Positions 16,305 through 24,471 are shown, counted from the first letter of the stretch. The stretch: DNA of 32,796 bases from Actinomycetes bacterium (GCA_024641635.1 JAHECS010000006.1:87968-120763), one strand, 5' to 3'. Made by a program: numbers and translations. Notes: generated from the letters alone by a model not told the origin.

Positions 16305-16326
16305 GCGACCCTGAGGCGAACCTGAG
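16305..16326 (-). promoter_or_regulatory. tandem 11-bp repeats upstream of COG4705 gene
   Basis: On the plus strand GCGACCCTGAG (16305-16315) is followed without gap by GCGAACCTGAG (16316-16326), identical at 10 of 11 positions. Read in the gene direction this is CTCAGGTTCGC-CTCAGGGTCGC. Contiguous 11-bp direct repeats are the classical binding architecture of OmpR/PhoB-type response regulators. They lie 19 bases upstream of the ATG at 16286 and within the divergent gap to the MFS gene. Confidence 0.5.
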
Positions 16327-16436
16327 ACGTCCTGCGTGGCCACCACCGCGTTCGCCACGATCCATGCACGAGCGGGGCCGAGTCGCGGGGCATACTCGAG
16401 TCCGCGCCGCCGTGGCGCGACGACCGAAGGGGGCAT

Positions 16437-17669
16437 GTGGTGCCGCCGCCCGGGAAGGAGCCCGTCACCGACCTCGGCTGGCGACAGCGCACGTTCGCCG
16501 CACTCGCCAACCGCAACTACCGCACCTTCTTCATCGGCCAGGCCGTCTCCCTCACCGGCACGTGGATGCAGTCGGTGGCGCTCGCATGGCTGATCCTGCA
16601 GCTCACCGGATCCGCGACCTGGCTGGGCATCGCGATCGCGCTCCAGACGCTTCCTGTCCTCCTGCTCGCCCCCTACGGCGGTCTCATCGTCGACCGCGTG
16701 GACAAGCGACGCCTGCTGATCACGACGCAGGCGATCGCCACGGCCCAGGCGCTCACGCTCGGGCTGCTGACCGTCACCGGGCACATCACGATGACCTGGG
16801 TGCTCGTGCTCTCGGTGGCTCTCGGCCTCATCAACGCGATCGACAACCCGGGCCGACAGGCTTTCGTGCGCGAGATGGTGCCGCCGGAACTCGTCCGCAA
16901 CGCTGTGAGCCTCAACGCGGTCCTCGTCAACGTCGCCCGAGCCGTGGGACCGGCGGTCGCGGGCGTTCTCATCGCCACCACCGACGTCGGTGTGTGCTTC
17001 CTCGTCAACGCCGTGACGTTCGTCGCAGCCATCGGGGCCTACTTGCTCATGGACCGGGCGCAGCTCACGCCCACCGAACCGGTCATCCGTGGGCCCGGCC
17101 AGCTGCGCGAGGGCCTCAGATACGTCCGCGGCGAGCCCGAGCTGCTCGTCCCGCTGCTCATGATGGCCCTCGTGGGGACCCTCACGTACGAGTTCCAGGT
17201 GACCCTCCCCGCGTTCGCGACGGAGACGTTCGGCAGTTCGGCCAGCGGGCTCGGTCTCATGGTCGCGGCCATGGGGCTCGGTGCCGTGATCGGTGGACTT
17301 GTGAGCGCCGGTCGCCATGCCAGCGGCATCCGAACCATCGTGGTGGCTGCCTCGGTCTTCGGGATCGCCACCGCCGTCACCGCGCTGGCCCCGACGATCG
17401 TCGTGGCCGCGGGGTGCCTCGTGGCCACCGGGGCCGCCAGCATCTGGTTCCTGTCGACCGGCAACACCACCCTCCAGCTGATCGCGGCTCCGGAGATGCG
17501 CGGACGCGTCATGTCGCTGTGGACCGTGGCGTTCATCGGCAGCACTGCGATCGGCGGACCCCTCATCGGCGTCGTCGCCGAGCGCGCCGGACCGCGCTGG
17601 GCCCTAGGTCTTGGCGCGGCCGCAGCACTCGCCGCCGCCGGGCTTGGCCTGAGGCGCATCCGCGCCTAG
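16437..17669 (+). CDS. MFS transporter (EntS/MFS_3-like exporter)
   Basis: A 410-aa major facilitator with the layout of the EntS/enterobactin-exporter-like group (MFS_3). After a short cytoplasmic N terminus, NRNYRTFFIGQAVSLTGTWM starts helix 1, a family hallmark. The loop 2-3 motif is GGLIVDRVDKRRLLI (about 79-93), and helix 5 carries NAVLVNVARAVGPAVAGVL. The second half starts near residue 220, with the late RGRVMSLWTVAFIGSTAIGG typical of the group. Twelve helices are plausible. Start GTG at 16437 (GTG at 16440 also possible) with AAGGGGG upstream. Substrate unknown; a siderophore or drug is usual for this family. Confidence 0.88.
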   Translation: MVPPPGKEPVTDLGWRQRTFAALANRNYRTFFIGQAVSLTGTWMQSVALAWLILQLTGSATWLGIAIALQTLPVLLLAPYGGLIVDRVDKRRLLITTQAIATAQALTLGLLTVTGHITMTWVLVLSVALGLINAIDNPGRQAFVREMVPPELVRNAVSLNAVLVNVARAVGPAVAGVLIATTDVGVCFLVNAVTFVAAIGAYLLMDRAQLTPTEPVIRGPGQLREGLRYVRGEPELLVPLLMMALVGTLTYEFQVTLPAFATETFGSSASGLGLMVAAMGLGAVIGGLVSAGRHASGIRTIVVAASVFGIATAVTALAPTIVVAAGCLVATGAASIWFLSTGNTTLQLIAAPEMRGRVMSLWTVAFIGSTAIGGPLIGVVAERAGPRWALGLGAAAALAAAGLGLRRIRA

Positions 17670-17777
17670 CGGCCTCCGGACCGAGTCCCCTGGCGACACG
17701 GTGATGAGGCGGCTCACCCGATCAGGGAGACGACCTCGACGGTCGCCGCCGCGCCAGGAGTGCCGGCGCCAGGGCCG

Positions 17778-18128
17778 TCATGCCGACGGCGTCGTCCTGA
17801 TCGACGGCGCGCCCTTGCGCTGCGCTTCCTTGCCGAACCGCCTGTCCAGAACGGCGACCAGCTTGTCCAGCGCCCCGTCGAAGGCCAGGCCCAGCTCGAC
17901 CGCGTCCGCGCTCACCGCAACCGGGTCCTTGCCGGCCGGGCGCGCCTCGATCGTGCATCGTCGGTCGGGGACACCGATCGCCCGAGCGTTCTCCTCGTTG
18001 AAGCCGACCTCTACTCGCGTCAGCCGCACGCTGTACCGGGCCAGCCTCGACGCCAGGACGTCACGGACGTGGCGCTCCAGGTCTGGCTTGGCTGCAATCT
18101 TGCTGTCGGTGTGGACCAGGACCTCCAT
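17778..18128 (-). CDS. HPF/RaiA-like ribosome-associated protein (short form)
   Basis: A 116-aa protein, MEVLVHTDSKIAAKPDLERH onward, with the beta-alpha-beta-beta-beta-alpha pattern of the S30AE/HPF fold: VHTDSKI strand, helix to about residue 33, SVRLTRVEVGFN strands, CTIEARPAG strand, and a C-terminal helix ALDKLVAVLDRRFG. These factors bind the 30S decoding site and silence ribosomes in stress. It lacks the C-terminal dimerisation domain found in long HPF, so it may act like a short HPF/YfiA or be a divergent paralogue. Start ATG at 18128 has GGGAGG at 18135-18140 with 6-base spacing; the open frame runs further upstream to 18293 without a better start. Confidence 0.72.
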   Translation of the reverse strand: MEVLVHTDSKIAAKPDLERHVRDVLASRLARYSVRLTRVEVGFNEENARAIGVPDRRCTIEARPAGKDPVAVSADAVELGLAFDGALDKLVAVLDRRFGKEAQRKGAPSIRTTPSA

Positions 18129-18322
18129 CGGATCCCTCCCTGTTGCGGCACTCATGCCTGACACTTCGACGATACGTCCAACGCCTGCGACACGCCCAGT
18201 CCCATCCGACCCTTGCGGCTGGATGCCGACCTCCCTCGACGCTGATCGCATGGCGCCCCCTGGGCTCGCCTCCGACGCTAGCGCTCGGCGCACCCGGAAT
18301 CTCGCCGAGCAGTCGGTACGCC

Positions 18323-18745
18323 CTACCGGGGCAGGGAGCCGTAGGCCCGCGTCGGTCGGAGTCGGATCACCAGGCGCCCGTCGGTCACCATGGCGCCCCG
18401 GTACTCGTCCCAGTCCGGATGCTCGCCCGAGAGGTCGCGGTAGTAGCCGACCAGTTCGTCGACGGTCGCATCGTCCGGGCGAGCCGCCACGGGAGTGAGC
18501 TCGGCTTCACCCTCCAACACGACGTACGACCAGAAGTCCGCCGAGGTGACATGCAGCGAGACGCGCGGGTCCCGTCGGATGTTCGCGGTCTTGGCGCGGG
18601 TGTCCGTCACAGAGATGCGGATCGTTCCGCCCGCGTCGACGGTGAACATGATGTTGGACAGCTGAGGCCGACCGTCGGCCTTGATGGTGGCCAGCACGCC
18701 CTTGCTGATCGCACGTGCGTGGTCGAGCGCGTCATCGAGGTTCAT
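18323..18745 (-). CDS. PPOX-class (pyridoxamine-oxidase-like) flavin/F420 protein
   Basis: A 140-aa split-barrel protein. The stretch GVLATIKADGRPQLSNIMFT (about residues 17-36), then ISVTDTRAKTANIRRDPRVS (about 46-65) and the SADFWSYVVLEGEAEL segment are typical of the F420-dependent PPOX-class oxidoreductases of actinobacteria, which reduce substrates with reduced deazaflavin. Start: ATG at 18745; the frame stays open to 18796. Gap of 54 bases from the nuclease gene upstream, and 194 bases to the HPF gene downstream, so co-transcription with the nuclease operon is possible. Substrate unknown. Confidence 0.85.
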   Translation of the reverse strand: MNLDDALDHARAISKGVLATIKADGRPQLSNIMFTVDAGGTIRISVTDTRAKTANIRRDPRVSLHVTSADFWSYVVLEGEAELTPVAARPDDATVDELVGYYRDLSGEHPDWDEYRGAMVTDGRLVIRLRPTRAYGSLPR

Positions 18746-18799
18746 GCACCGATCCTGCCTGCTCAAGCCCTGGGGCGCGACTGCAGCCGAAGGCACCCG

Positions 18800-20599
18800 T
18801 CAGAACGGGAACTCCTCGTCCGCGTCAGGACGGCCGAGCACGCGCAGCACCTCGTCCGACGCGGTTCCGGCCCATGCCTGGTCCACGTCATGCACGTCGG
18901 GGAGGAGATCGGCGGTGACCTCCTCCAATGGGCTGTACGGGCTGATCTCGCACCATTCGAACACCTCGCAGGTGCGGCACGGAGGCCGATCGCCGATCGG
19001 GTGCGTGGTGTCGAACAGCCAGGTGTCGACCCGATCCGCAAGGGACGTCCGTGCCACGAGGACGGTGAGCGGGTCGCCTGCGTCGTAGCGGATCACCTCG
19101 CCCTGCTCCGGCCCCAGCAGCTCGAGCTCCACGAGGCCGGGGAGGGCGTCCGCCCCGTCGGGGGTCCATCCGTCGGCAAGCAGGCAGATCGCCGCAGCCG
19201 CCTGGGCGTAGCGCTCGAGCAGGACGGTGCGGTCGTCAGGCAGGCCCTTGGGGCTCAACGTCTTGGTCTCGCGCAGCACCCACCGGCCCTCGGAATCCCG
19301 ATAGGCGGCGTCGGGTCGCGTGGTGAACACGACGTTCGCATCGGTGTCCCACGCGGTGACCGAGACCTCGCTGTCGACCTCCGCCGCGCCAGCCTCATCG
19401 AAGGGGCAGCAGCCGAGGTGCTGCAGCAGGTAGGGACGGTTGACGGCGTAGTCGTCCGCGGACCAGGCGAGCCCGGTATGGACCGCCGACTGCTCGTGGC
19501 CCTCCGGCAGATCCGAGCCCGAGCAGGCGACACCGCGCGCATGAGCCGCCGCCAGCCAGGCATGGACCTGGGTTCCCCTGATGAGGCTGGGACCGGCGGC
19601 ACCCGGCGTGCGCGGCAGGCCGAGATCGCGGCTGAGGTGCAACTGGCGCGGGCAGGCACGATGCGTCCACAGCGCCGATGGAGAGATGGACCGGGTGCGA
19701 GGCGAGTACCCGGTCACGCCGAGAAGCCCCGGCATCCGATCGATGCCTGAGCACACGTGCCGGATGCCGCAGCCGGCGCACGAGCCGCTCGGACGGGTCG
19801 ACCCGCCGCCCAGCAGTTCGAGCGACGACGGCACCAGGCGCGCGAAGAGGTCCTCCGCCTCGGCAGGGGTGCCGTCGAAGCGAACGTCAGACGAACGATC
19901 CAGCATGCCGATCACGCGGACGCGGACGGTCGCGGGCGTGGGCGGCTGCGTCAGGCCCTTCCGTGGCTCGAAGGGGCGCCACCACTTGTCATGATCGACG
20001 ACCGAACCCGACCCGGCGACGTGGGCGATGAGGGCCACCTCGGCCTCGCCGAGCGAGACGTTCGCGGCGCTGCGCCACCGGAGAAGGTGGGCTTCGCGCA
20101 CGGTGCCGTCACGGCTGAGGTGCAGGAGCGCCCAGGCCCAGAACTCGACACGGTCGGCGTCCGGGTCCTGCGCGACGGCGAGGTCGGCGAACACCAGGGA
20201 CTCAGGCAGCGCGCCTTCGGCACGCAGTGACTCGAGCACCTCGAGGTAGCCCACGATGGCTTGCTCGACGGGAGGCCGACTCTCCGGCGCCCACTCGTCC
20301 CAGGAGTCCTGCGCGGCACGGTCGATCGCCGCTCGTATCCGTGCGGACGGATCCTCCGGGAGCGTTGCCGCCCCACCCAGGAGCAGCACCAGCGCATCGC
20401 GGGCGAGCCCGAGCGGGAACGACCCGACGCCCTTCGGCTCCCACGGTGCCCGCGCGTCGGGGAACACATCGGGCCGAGCCTTGCGCGCCACCTGCTCCGC
20501 GCAGCCGCCCGGACGCAGGTGGGTGTTGCTGATGCGCACGAAGCCCGCGGTCGACGAGGTCGGCCACGGCGGGGTCCACGGCGGGATGGGGATGCTCAC
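18800..20599 (-). CDS. tandem Fe-S PD-(D/E)XK nuclease-like protein
   Basis: A 599-aa protein made of two related halves, each with the cysteine set of Cas4/AddB-type nucleases. Half one: Cys33 and CAGCGIRHVC (274-283). Half two: SALWTHRACPRQLHLSRDL with Cys316, then ATRP-like FTTRPDAAY with Asp430, RETKTL with Glu444 and Lys446, and CRTCEVFEWC (541-550). Both clusters are C-x2-C-x5-C. Half two keeps an apparent D...E-x-K catalytic set; in half one the equivalent strand reads VREAHLLRWR, with no E-x-K, so it is probably inactive and may bind DNA. Start is the GTG at 20599, overlapping the TGA of the upstream nuclease gene (GTGA) with GGAGG just upstream. It is the last gene of the helicase-nuclease operon. 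Assignment of half one as a nuclease fold is an inference. Confidence 0.68.
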   Translation of the reverse strand: MSIPIPPWTPPWPTSSTAGFVRISNTHLRPGGCAEQVARKARPDVFPDARAPWEPKGVGSFPLGLARDALVLLLGGAATLPEDPSARIRAAIDRAAQDSWDEWAPESRPPVEQAIVGYLEVLESLRAEGALPESLVFADLAVAQDPDADRVEFWAWALLHLSRDGTVREAHLLRWRSAANVSLGEAEVALIAHVAGSGSVVDHDKWWRPFEPRKGLTQPPTPATVRVRVIGMLDRSSDVRFDGTPAEAEDLFARLVPSSLELLGGGSTRPSGSCAGCGIRHVCSGIDRMPGLLGVTGYSPRTRSISPSALWTHRACPRQLHLSRDLGLPRTPGAAGPSLIRGTQVHAWLAAAHARGVACSGSDLPEGHEQSAVHTGLAWSADDYAVNRPYLLQHLGCCPFDEAGAAEVDSEVSVTAWDTDANVVFTTRPDAAYRDSEGRWVLRETKTLSPKGLPDDRTVLLERYAQAAAAICLLADGWTPDGADALPGLVELELLGPEQGEVIRYDAGDPLTVLVARTSLADRVDTWLFDTTHPIGDRPPCRTCEVFEWCEISPYSPLEEVTADLLPDVHDVDQAWAGTASDEVLRVLGRPDADEEFPF

Positions 20600-21507
20600 G
20601 GCACCTCCTCCGGGTCGCCCACCATGTCCCGGTCGGCTTGGCGGGACGGCCGAAGGACCAGCTCACGCACTGATTCCAGCCGGCGATGGCTGTCCGAGCT
20701 CCCGGGGACGGGCACCTTCCGGTCGGTGTAGGCGGGGCACACGCTGCGGAAGGGGCAGTGGCCACAGAGCGCGCCTCGGCGAGCCTCCCAGCGGGCACTC
20801 TCGTCGTAGGCCGTGCGCTGCACCTGTGCCGTTCCCAGGTCCCCCGCGGCCCGCGCGTGAGCGGCTGGCGGAACGGGGCGCACCAGTACCCGTGCCGGGT
20901 CCCCGAGGTACATGAGGGCGATGTCAGCTACGTCGGTACCTTCGTCCGCCAGCATCTGGGCGTACAGGAGCAGCTGCCGCCAGTAGGCAGCCGCGTACTG
21001 CGGCTTGGCGGCACCGGTCTTGTAGTCGAGGACCCGCACGCCACCCACGGCGAACTCGATCCGGTCGACCGTCCCGGCGATGTCGACACCGCCGATCGTG
21101 GCACTCACCTTGCGCTCGAGCCCGTCCGGAACGACGTCGACGGCGGTCGGGTCCTCCAACTCGAAGTACGACCGCATGGCCGTGCCAGCGCGCTCGCGCA
21201 GCTGCTCGCGGTCGATGCGCGCGTCGAGATCGGGCTCCAGCTCGGCGGCCTGCACGGCGTAGATGGACCGTGCCGCGTCAACCGTGCGATCGGCGGGATC
21301 CAGAAGAAGCAGCGCCTCCAGCACGCCGTGCACCAGTGTCCCGGCGGTGAGGACCGCATTCGGCGCGGTGCGCCACCCCTGCGCGTACTTCCACCAGTAG
21401 GCAAGGGGGCACTTGATGAAGTCGTTCACCGAGCTCGGAGACCACACGGCTGGCAGGCCAGTCGACCTGCTGTCGTCGACGACGACCTCGATCGCCTCGT
21501 CCGCCAC
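20596..21507 (-). CDS. RecB-family Fe-S exonuclease
   Basis: A 303-aa PDDEXK_1 protein. Motifs in order: WSPSSVNDFIKCPLAYWWKY (first Fe-S Cys), GTLVHGVLEALL (His of the nuclease core), IAGTVDRIE (metal Asp), VRVLDYKTG (catalytic D-x-K), YWRQLLLYAQML (QxxxY motif), and ALCGHCPFRSVCPAY with C-x2-C-x5-C. This is the full set for a RecB-type nuclease with a 4Fe-4S cluster, as in AddB and Cas4. Start: GTG at 21507 has AGGTGAGG just upstream; a GTG at 21516 is an alternative. It overlaps the next gene by GTGA and follows the unknown gene by 75 bases. Likely degrades or trims DNA opened by the operon's helicase. Confidence 0.85.
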   Translation of the reverse strand: MADEAIEVVVDDSRSTGLPAVWSPSSVNDFIKCPLAYWWKYAQGWRTAPNAVLTAGTLVHGVLEALLLLDPADRTVDAARSIYAVQAAELEPDLDARIDREQLRERAGTAMRSYFELEDPTAVDVVPDGLERKVSATIGGVDIAGTVDRIEFAVGGVRVLDYKTGAAKPQYAAAYWRQLLLYAQMLADEGTDVADIALMYLGDPARVLVRPVPPAAHARAAGDLGTAQVQRTAYDESARWEARRGALCGHCPFRSVCPAYTDRKVPVPGSSDSHRRLESVRELVLRPSRQADRDMVGDPEEVP

Positions 21508-21582
21508 TGCCCTCACCTGCCGTCGAGTGTTGCCGCGTCACCTGCCGTGACTGTAGCTGCGAGGTCCGACACCGACATGGAA

Positions 21583-22224
21583 TCAACGCTCCGCTCGGCG
21601 CGCGGCGACGACCAGCCCAGCGGACCAGCCGGGCGCCCGCCCGTGCGACGGTGGCGCGATCGAGGAGGCGTCGAGGCCTCCCATGGCCAGCAGCCACGCC
21701 ACCAGCGAGTTCGAGTTCCACATGTCTCCGGCGTCCTGCTCGTCACGACCCCACGTGGCCGTCGGGAATGCCGGCACAAGGCCGAGGACCTGCGTTGCCG
21801 GATCGGTGCCTACGGCAACGCGTCGGGCACCGCCCACCGCGAACCGGAGGTCCGGGATGACCCCCTCCTTCCACCTGCGCACCTGATAGCGGAAGTAGCG
21901 GGAGCGGCCCAGCCACCGCAGCCCGACCGGGCCTTCCCCGACCACTCCATGGTCCCCCGATCCGGATCCCCAGGCGGGCGTCATCTCGATGACGAAGCGC
22001 ACACCATCGACGCGCAGCTCGAGGGCCGCGTGGTACAGGTCCTGGGCGGGACGGCGTTGCCATCGGGCCACCAGCGCCTCGAACAGGAGCCCATTCCATC
22101 GAACGATGGGAAGGCGCGCCCCTGCCCCGAGCGGGATCCAGTACAGGTCGACCCCGTCGCTTACCGGGGTGGTGGTCTCGGCGTTGTCACTGCTGGCTGC
22201 CACGGTCCTCAGCGAACCAGTCAT
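21583..22224 (-). CDS. conserved hypothetical protein in helicase-nuclease operon
   Basis: A 213-aa protein I do not recognise as a named family. Visible features: LYHAALELRVDGVRFVIEMT (about residues 63-82) with a His followed by a strand pair, GRSRYFRYQVRRWKEG (about 107-122), and a striking late motif DMWNSNSLVAWLLAMGGL (about 166-183) ending in PPSHGRAPGWSAG. An early His on a strand and a later polar motif at a helix start resemble permuted papain-like (NlpC/P60) folds, with Asn/Ser where Cys would be; this is a weak inference. No signal peptide or membrane helix. ATG start; it lies 31 bases after the helicase-phosphoribosyltransferase gene and 75 before the RecB-like gene, on the same strand. 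Confidence 0.7.
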   Translation of the reverse strand: MTGSLRTVAASSDNAETTTPVSDGVDLYWIPLGAGARLPIVRWNGLLFEALVARWQRRPAQDLYHAALELRVDGVRFVIEMTPAWGSGSGDHGVVGEGPVGLRWLGRSRYFRYQVRRWKEGVIPDLRFAVGGARRVAVGTDPATQVLGLVPAFPTATWGRDEQDAGDMWNSNSLVAWLLAMGGLDASSIAPPSHGRAPGWSAGLVVAARRAER

Positions 22225-22255
22225 CCTCCGCGGACGGAAGGATCCTCGGCCCTGA

Positions 22256-24346
22256 TCATCCGGACGGCCGCCTGTGGATCACCAGCGGCAGGACGGAGTC
22301 GGACCCCGCTTCGCGCAGCAGCGCCCCCGCCAGCGTGGCCGTCCACCCCGTGCGCCAGGTGTCGTCGACCAGCAGGACGGCCTCGCCACTCAGGGTGGCG
22401 CCGGGAGCCAGTGCGAGCCGCGGAGCCTGGAAGTGCGCACGCGCCTTCGTCGACAGGTCCCGCGTGCTCGCCGCTCCGGTGATGACGAGGGCGTCGAGCA
22501 CGGGCAGGCGCCCGATCTCCCCGACCGCCTCGGCGAGGGATCCGATGAGGAGCGGATGCCGGGTGCTGGGCACGGGAACCACGAGGGTCGGTCGGCTCGG
22601 CCACCGCTGCTGCCATCGGCGCAGGATCGCGACGACCGCGTCCACCGCCCACCCGGGAATCGGCGCATCCGGTGCCTCGACGAGTTCCGCGGCCTCGGGC
22701 CACGCCGGGTCACTGGCGAAGGCGATGGCCCGGCCGGGCTGCATCGCCAGATCGGCCGCGATGCGGCCCGAGCGCCCCGGCAGGCCCGTGGCCCACATCT
22801 TCCGCGGCTCCAGCACCACGTCCATGCCCCGCAGGTGGGCAAGGGCCGCCGCAACACTCTCCCGCCCCGCCGCCTCAGCGAGACCCGCCGGCAGAGTGCC
22901 CGTGCAGGCCGAGCAGCGTCCGCACTCGCGCACCTGCGGATCGTCGAGAGCCTCGCGAAGGACGCTGTCCAGACAACGGGTCGACCGCGCGTAGTCCCGC
23001 ATGAGGGCGGCCTCACGGTCGCGAGCCGCCAGGAGCGCGTCGTAGCGCGGCGCGTCGTAACTCCAGCTGCGACCGGTTCCGGACCACCCGGCGCTCGTCC
23101 GCTGCACGGCCCCCTCGACGGCGAGCACCTTCAGCAGGAACTCCAGCCGGCCCTCCGCCACGCCGGTGTCGATGCTCATCCGGGGCACCTGCAGCGGCTC
23201 GGGGCTCTCGGCGAGGAGATCGAGCACCGCGTGCGCGTCCTCCTCGCGGGGGATGGTCGCGGTCGCGAAGTACCGCCACAGGTGCTCGTCCTCCGGAGTG
23301 GGGATGAGGACGACGAGCGCGGTGTCGAGGGCCCGGCCGGCGCGGCCGACCTGCTGGTAGTAGTCGACCGGGGAGCTCGGTGAGCCGACATGCACGACGA
23401 ACCCGAGGTCGGGCTTGTCATAGCCCATGCCCAATGCCGAGGTCGCGATCACGGCCTTGACCCGGTTCTGTCGCAGCTCATCCTCGACGCGCAGCCGGTC
23501 TTCCGCGTCGACTCGCCCGTGGTAGGCACGGACGTCGTGGCCACGCGACTGCAGGTAGGTCGCCATGTCATCGGCCCGCTGCGGCGTCGCCACGTAGACG
23601 ATGCCGGATCCCGGCAGGGCCGGCAGGTGCTCGTCGATCCAGGCGAAGGCCTCGACGACCCCCGTCCGCGGCAGAACCGACAGGTGCAGCGACTCTCGGG
23701 CGAGCGTGCCGCGCAGGACGAGGGTGTCGCTGCCCAGCTGATCCGCGACATCCCGCGTGACGCGGTCGTTGGCCGTCGCCGTGGTGGCGAGCACAGGCAG
23801 CTCGGGCCTCGTGGTGAGCAGGGTCGCGATGCGCCGGTAGTCGGGCCGGAAGTCGTGCCCCCATGACGAGATGCAGTGCGCCTCGTCGATGACCAGCATC
23901 CCCAGGCGCGGGAGCAGCCAGGGCAGCACCTCGTCGGCGAACCGCGGATTGGCCAGTCGCTCGGGGCTCGTGAGAAGCACGTCGACGCCGTCGTTCGCGA
24001 GATCCTGCTGGATGGCGCCCCAGTCGGCGAAGTTCGACGAGTTCAGGGTCGCGGCTCGAAGGCCCGAGCGGCCCGCAGCCTCGACCTGGTCGCGCATGAG
24101 GGCGAGCAGCGGGGACACCACCAGCGTGGGTCCGGCGCCGGCGTCGCGCAGGGCCCTTGCCGCCATCCAGTAGACCGCCGACTTGCCCCAGCCGGTGGCC
24201 TGGACGACGAGCGCACGGCGTCCCTCCACCGCCAGGGCGGCCGCGGCCGCGATCTGGTCGGGACGGGGCTCAGCACCAGGACCGGCGATCCCACGGAGGA
24301 CGTCGCGCGCGGCGATGCGGAGCTGTTCCGTCGTCGCTGCGGGCAC
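22256..24346 (-). CDS. RecQ-family helicase fused to phosphoribosyltransferase domain
   Basis: A 696-aa protein. Residues about 1-480 are a superfamily 2 helicase of RecQ type: motif 0 RPDQ, Walker A QATGWGKSAVYW (Lys 55), DEAH at 154-157 in VIDEAHCISSWGHDF, LATTATA, and YYQQVGRAGRAL. A RecQ zinc site follows: Cys458, Cys475, Cys478, Cys481 (C-x16-C-x2-C-x2-C). The C-terminal part (about 500-696) holds a type I phosphoribosyltransferase region with PRPP-binding motif AVLLVDDTWRTGWTATLAGA (about 653-672), preceded by LVVPVPSTRHPLLIGSLAEA. No HRDC domain. Start is the GTG at 24346, with GGGGAG at a 7-base spacing; the frame runs on to 24445. It leads the operon with three downstream genes. Such helicase-PRTase fusions occur in actinobacteria but the role of the second domain is not known to me. 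Confidence 0.88.
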   Translation of the reverse strand: MPAATTEQLRIAARDVLRGIAGPGAEPRPDQIAAAAALAVEGRRALVVQATGWGKSAVYWMAARALRDAGAGPTLVVSPLLALMRDQVEAAGRSGLRAATLNSSNFADWGAIQQDLANDGVDVLLTSPERLANPRFADEVLPWLLPRLGMLVIDEAHCISSWGHDFRPDYRRIATLLTTRPELPVLATTATANDRVTRDVADQLGSDTLVLRGTLARESLHLSVLPRTGVVEAFAWIDEHLPALPGSGIVYVATPQRADDMATYLQSRGHDVRAYHGRVDAEDRLRVEDELRQNRVKAVIATSALGMGYDKPDLGFVVHVGSPSSPVDYYQQVGRAGRALDTALVVLIPTPEDEHLWRYFATATIPREEDAHAVLDLLAESPEPLQVPRMSIDTGVAEGRLEFLLKVLAVEGAVQRTSAGWSGTGRSWSYDAPRYDALLAARDREAALMRDYARSTRCLDSVLREALDDPQVRECGRCSACTGTLPAGLAEAAGRESVAAALAHLRGMDVVLEPRKMWATGLPGRSGRIAADLAMQPGRAIAFASDPAWPEAAELVEAPDAPIPGWAVDAVVAILRRWQQRWPSRPTLVVPVPSTRHPLLIGSLAEAVGEIGRLPVLDALVITGAASTRDLSTKARAHFQAPRLALAPGATLSGEAVLLVDDTWRTGWTATLAGALLREAGSDSVLPLVIHRRPSG

Positions 24347-24411
24347 TGGATCTCCCCTCCAAAGCTCCTGATCGGTCCCGGCGGCACGACCTCGGTCACG
24401 GTATCCCGGAC

Positions 24412-24422
24412 GTCCGACGGAC
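24412..24422. promoter_or_regulatory. palindrome upstream of helicase operon
   Basis: GTCCGACGGAC (5-bp arms around one base) lies 66-76 bases upstream of the helicase GTG, in the 125-bp gap after the response-regulator gene. It could be an operator for the helicase-nuclease operon, or chance in a GC-rich gap. Confidence 0.25.
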
Positions 24423-24471
24423 CTCGAGGCACGCGCACCGCGCACCCCGACGCCTCACAGCATCCGACGCC

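Noticed and set aside
16287-17318. N-terminal extension of the COG4705 frame to 773 aa
   Set aside because: The added 344 residues are the shadow of the divergent MFS gene; the family start is at 16286.
18129-18322. possible DosR-like box (GGGACT) upstream of the HPF-like gene
   Set aside because: Only a half-site is present and no matching inverted half, so no regulator is assigned.
20686-22482. 598-aa plus-strand frame across the nuclease genes
   Set aside because: Low-complexity Arg/His/Gly composition; opposite strand has clear RecB-type and other motifs.
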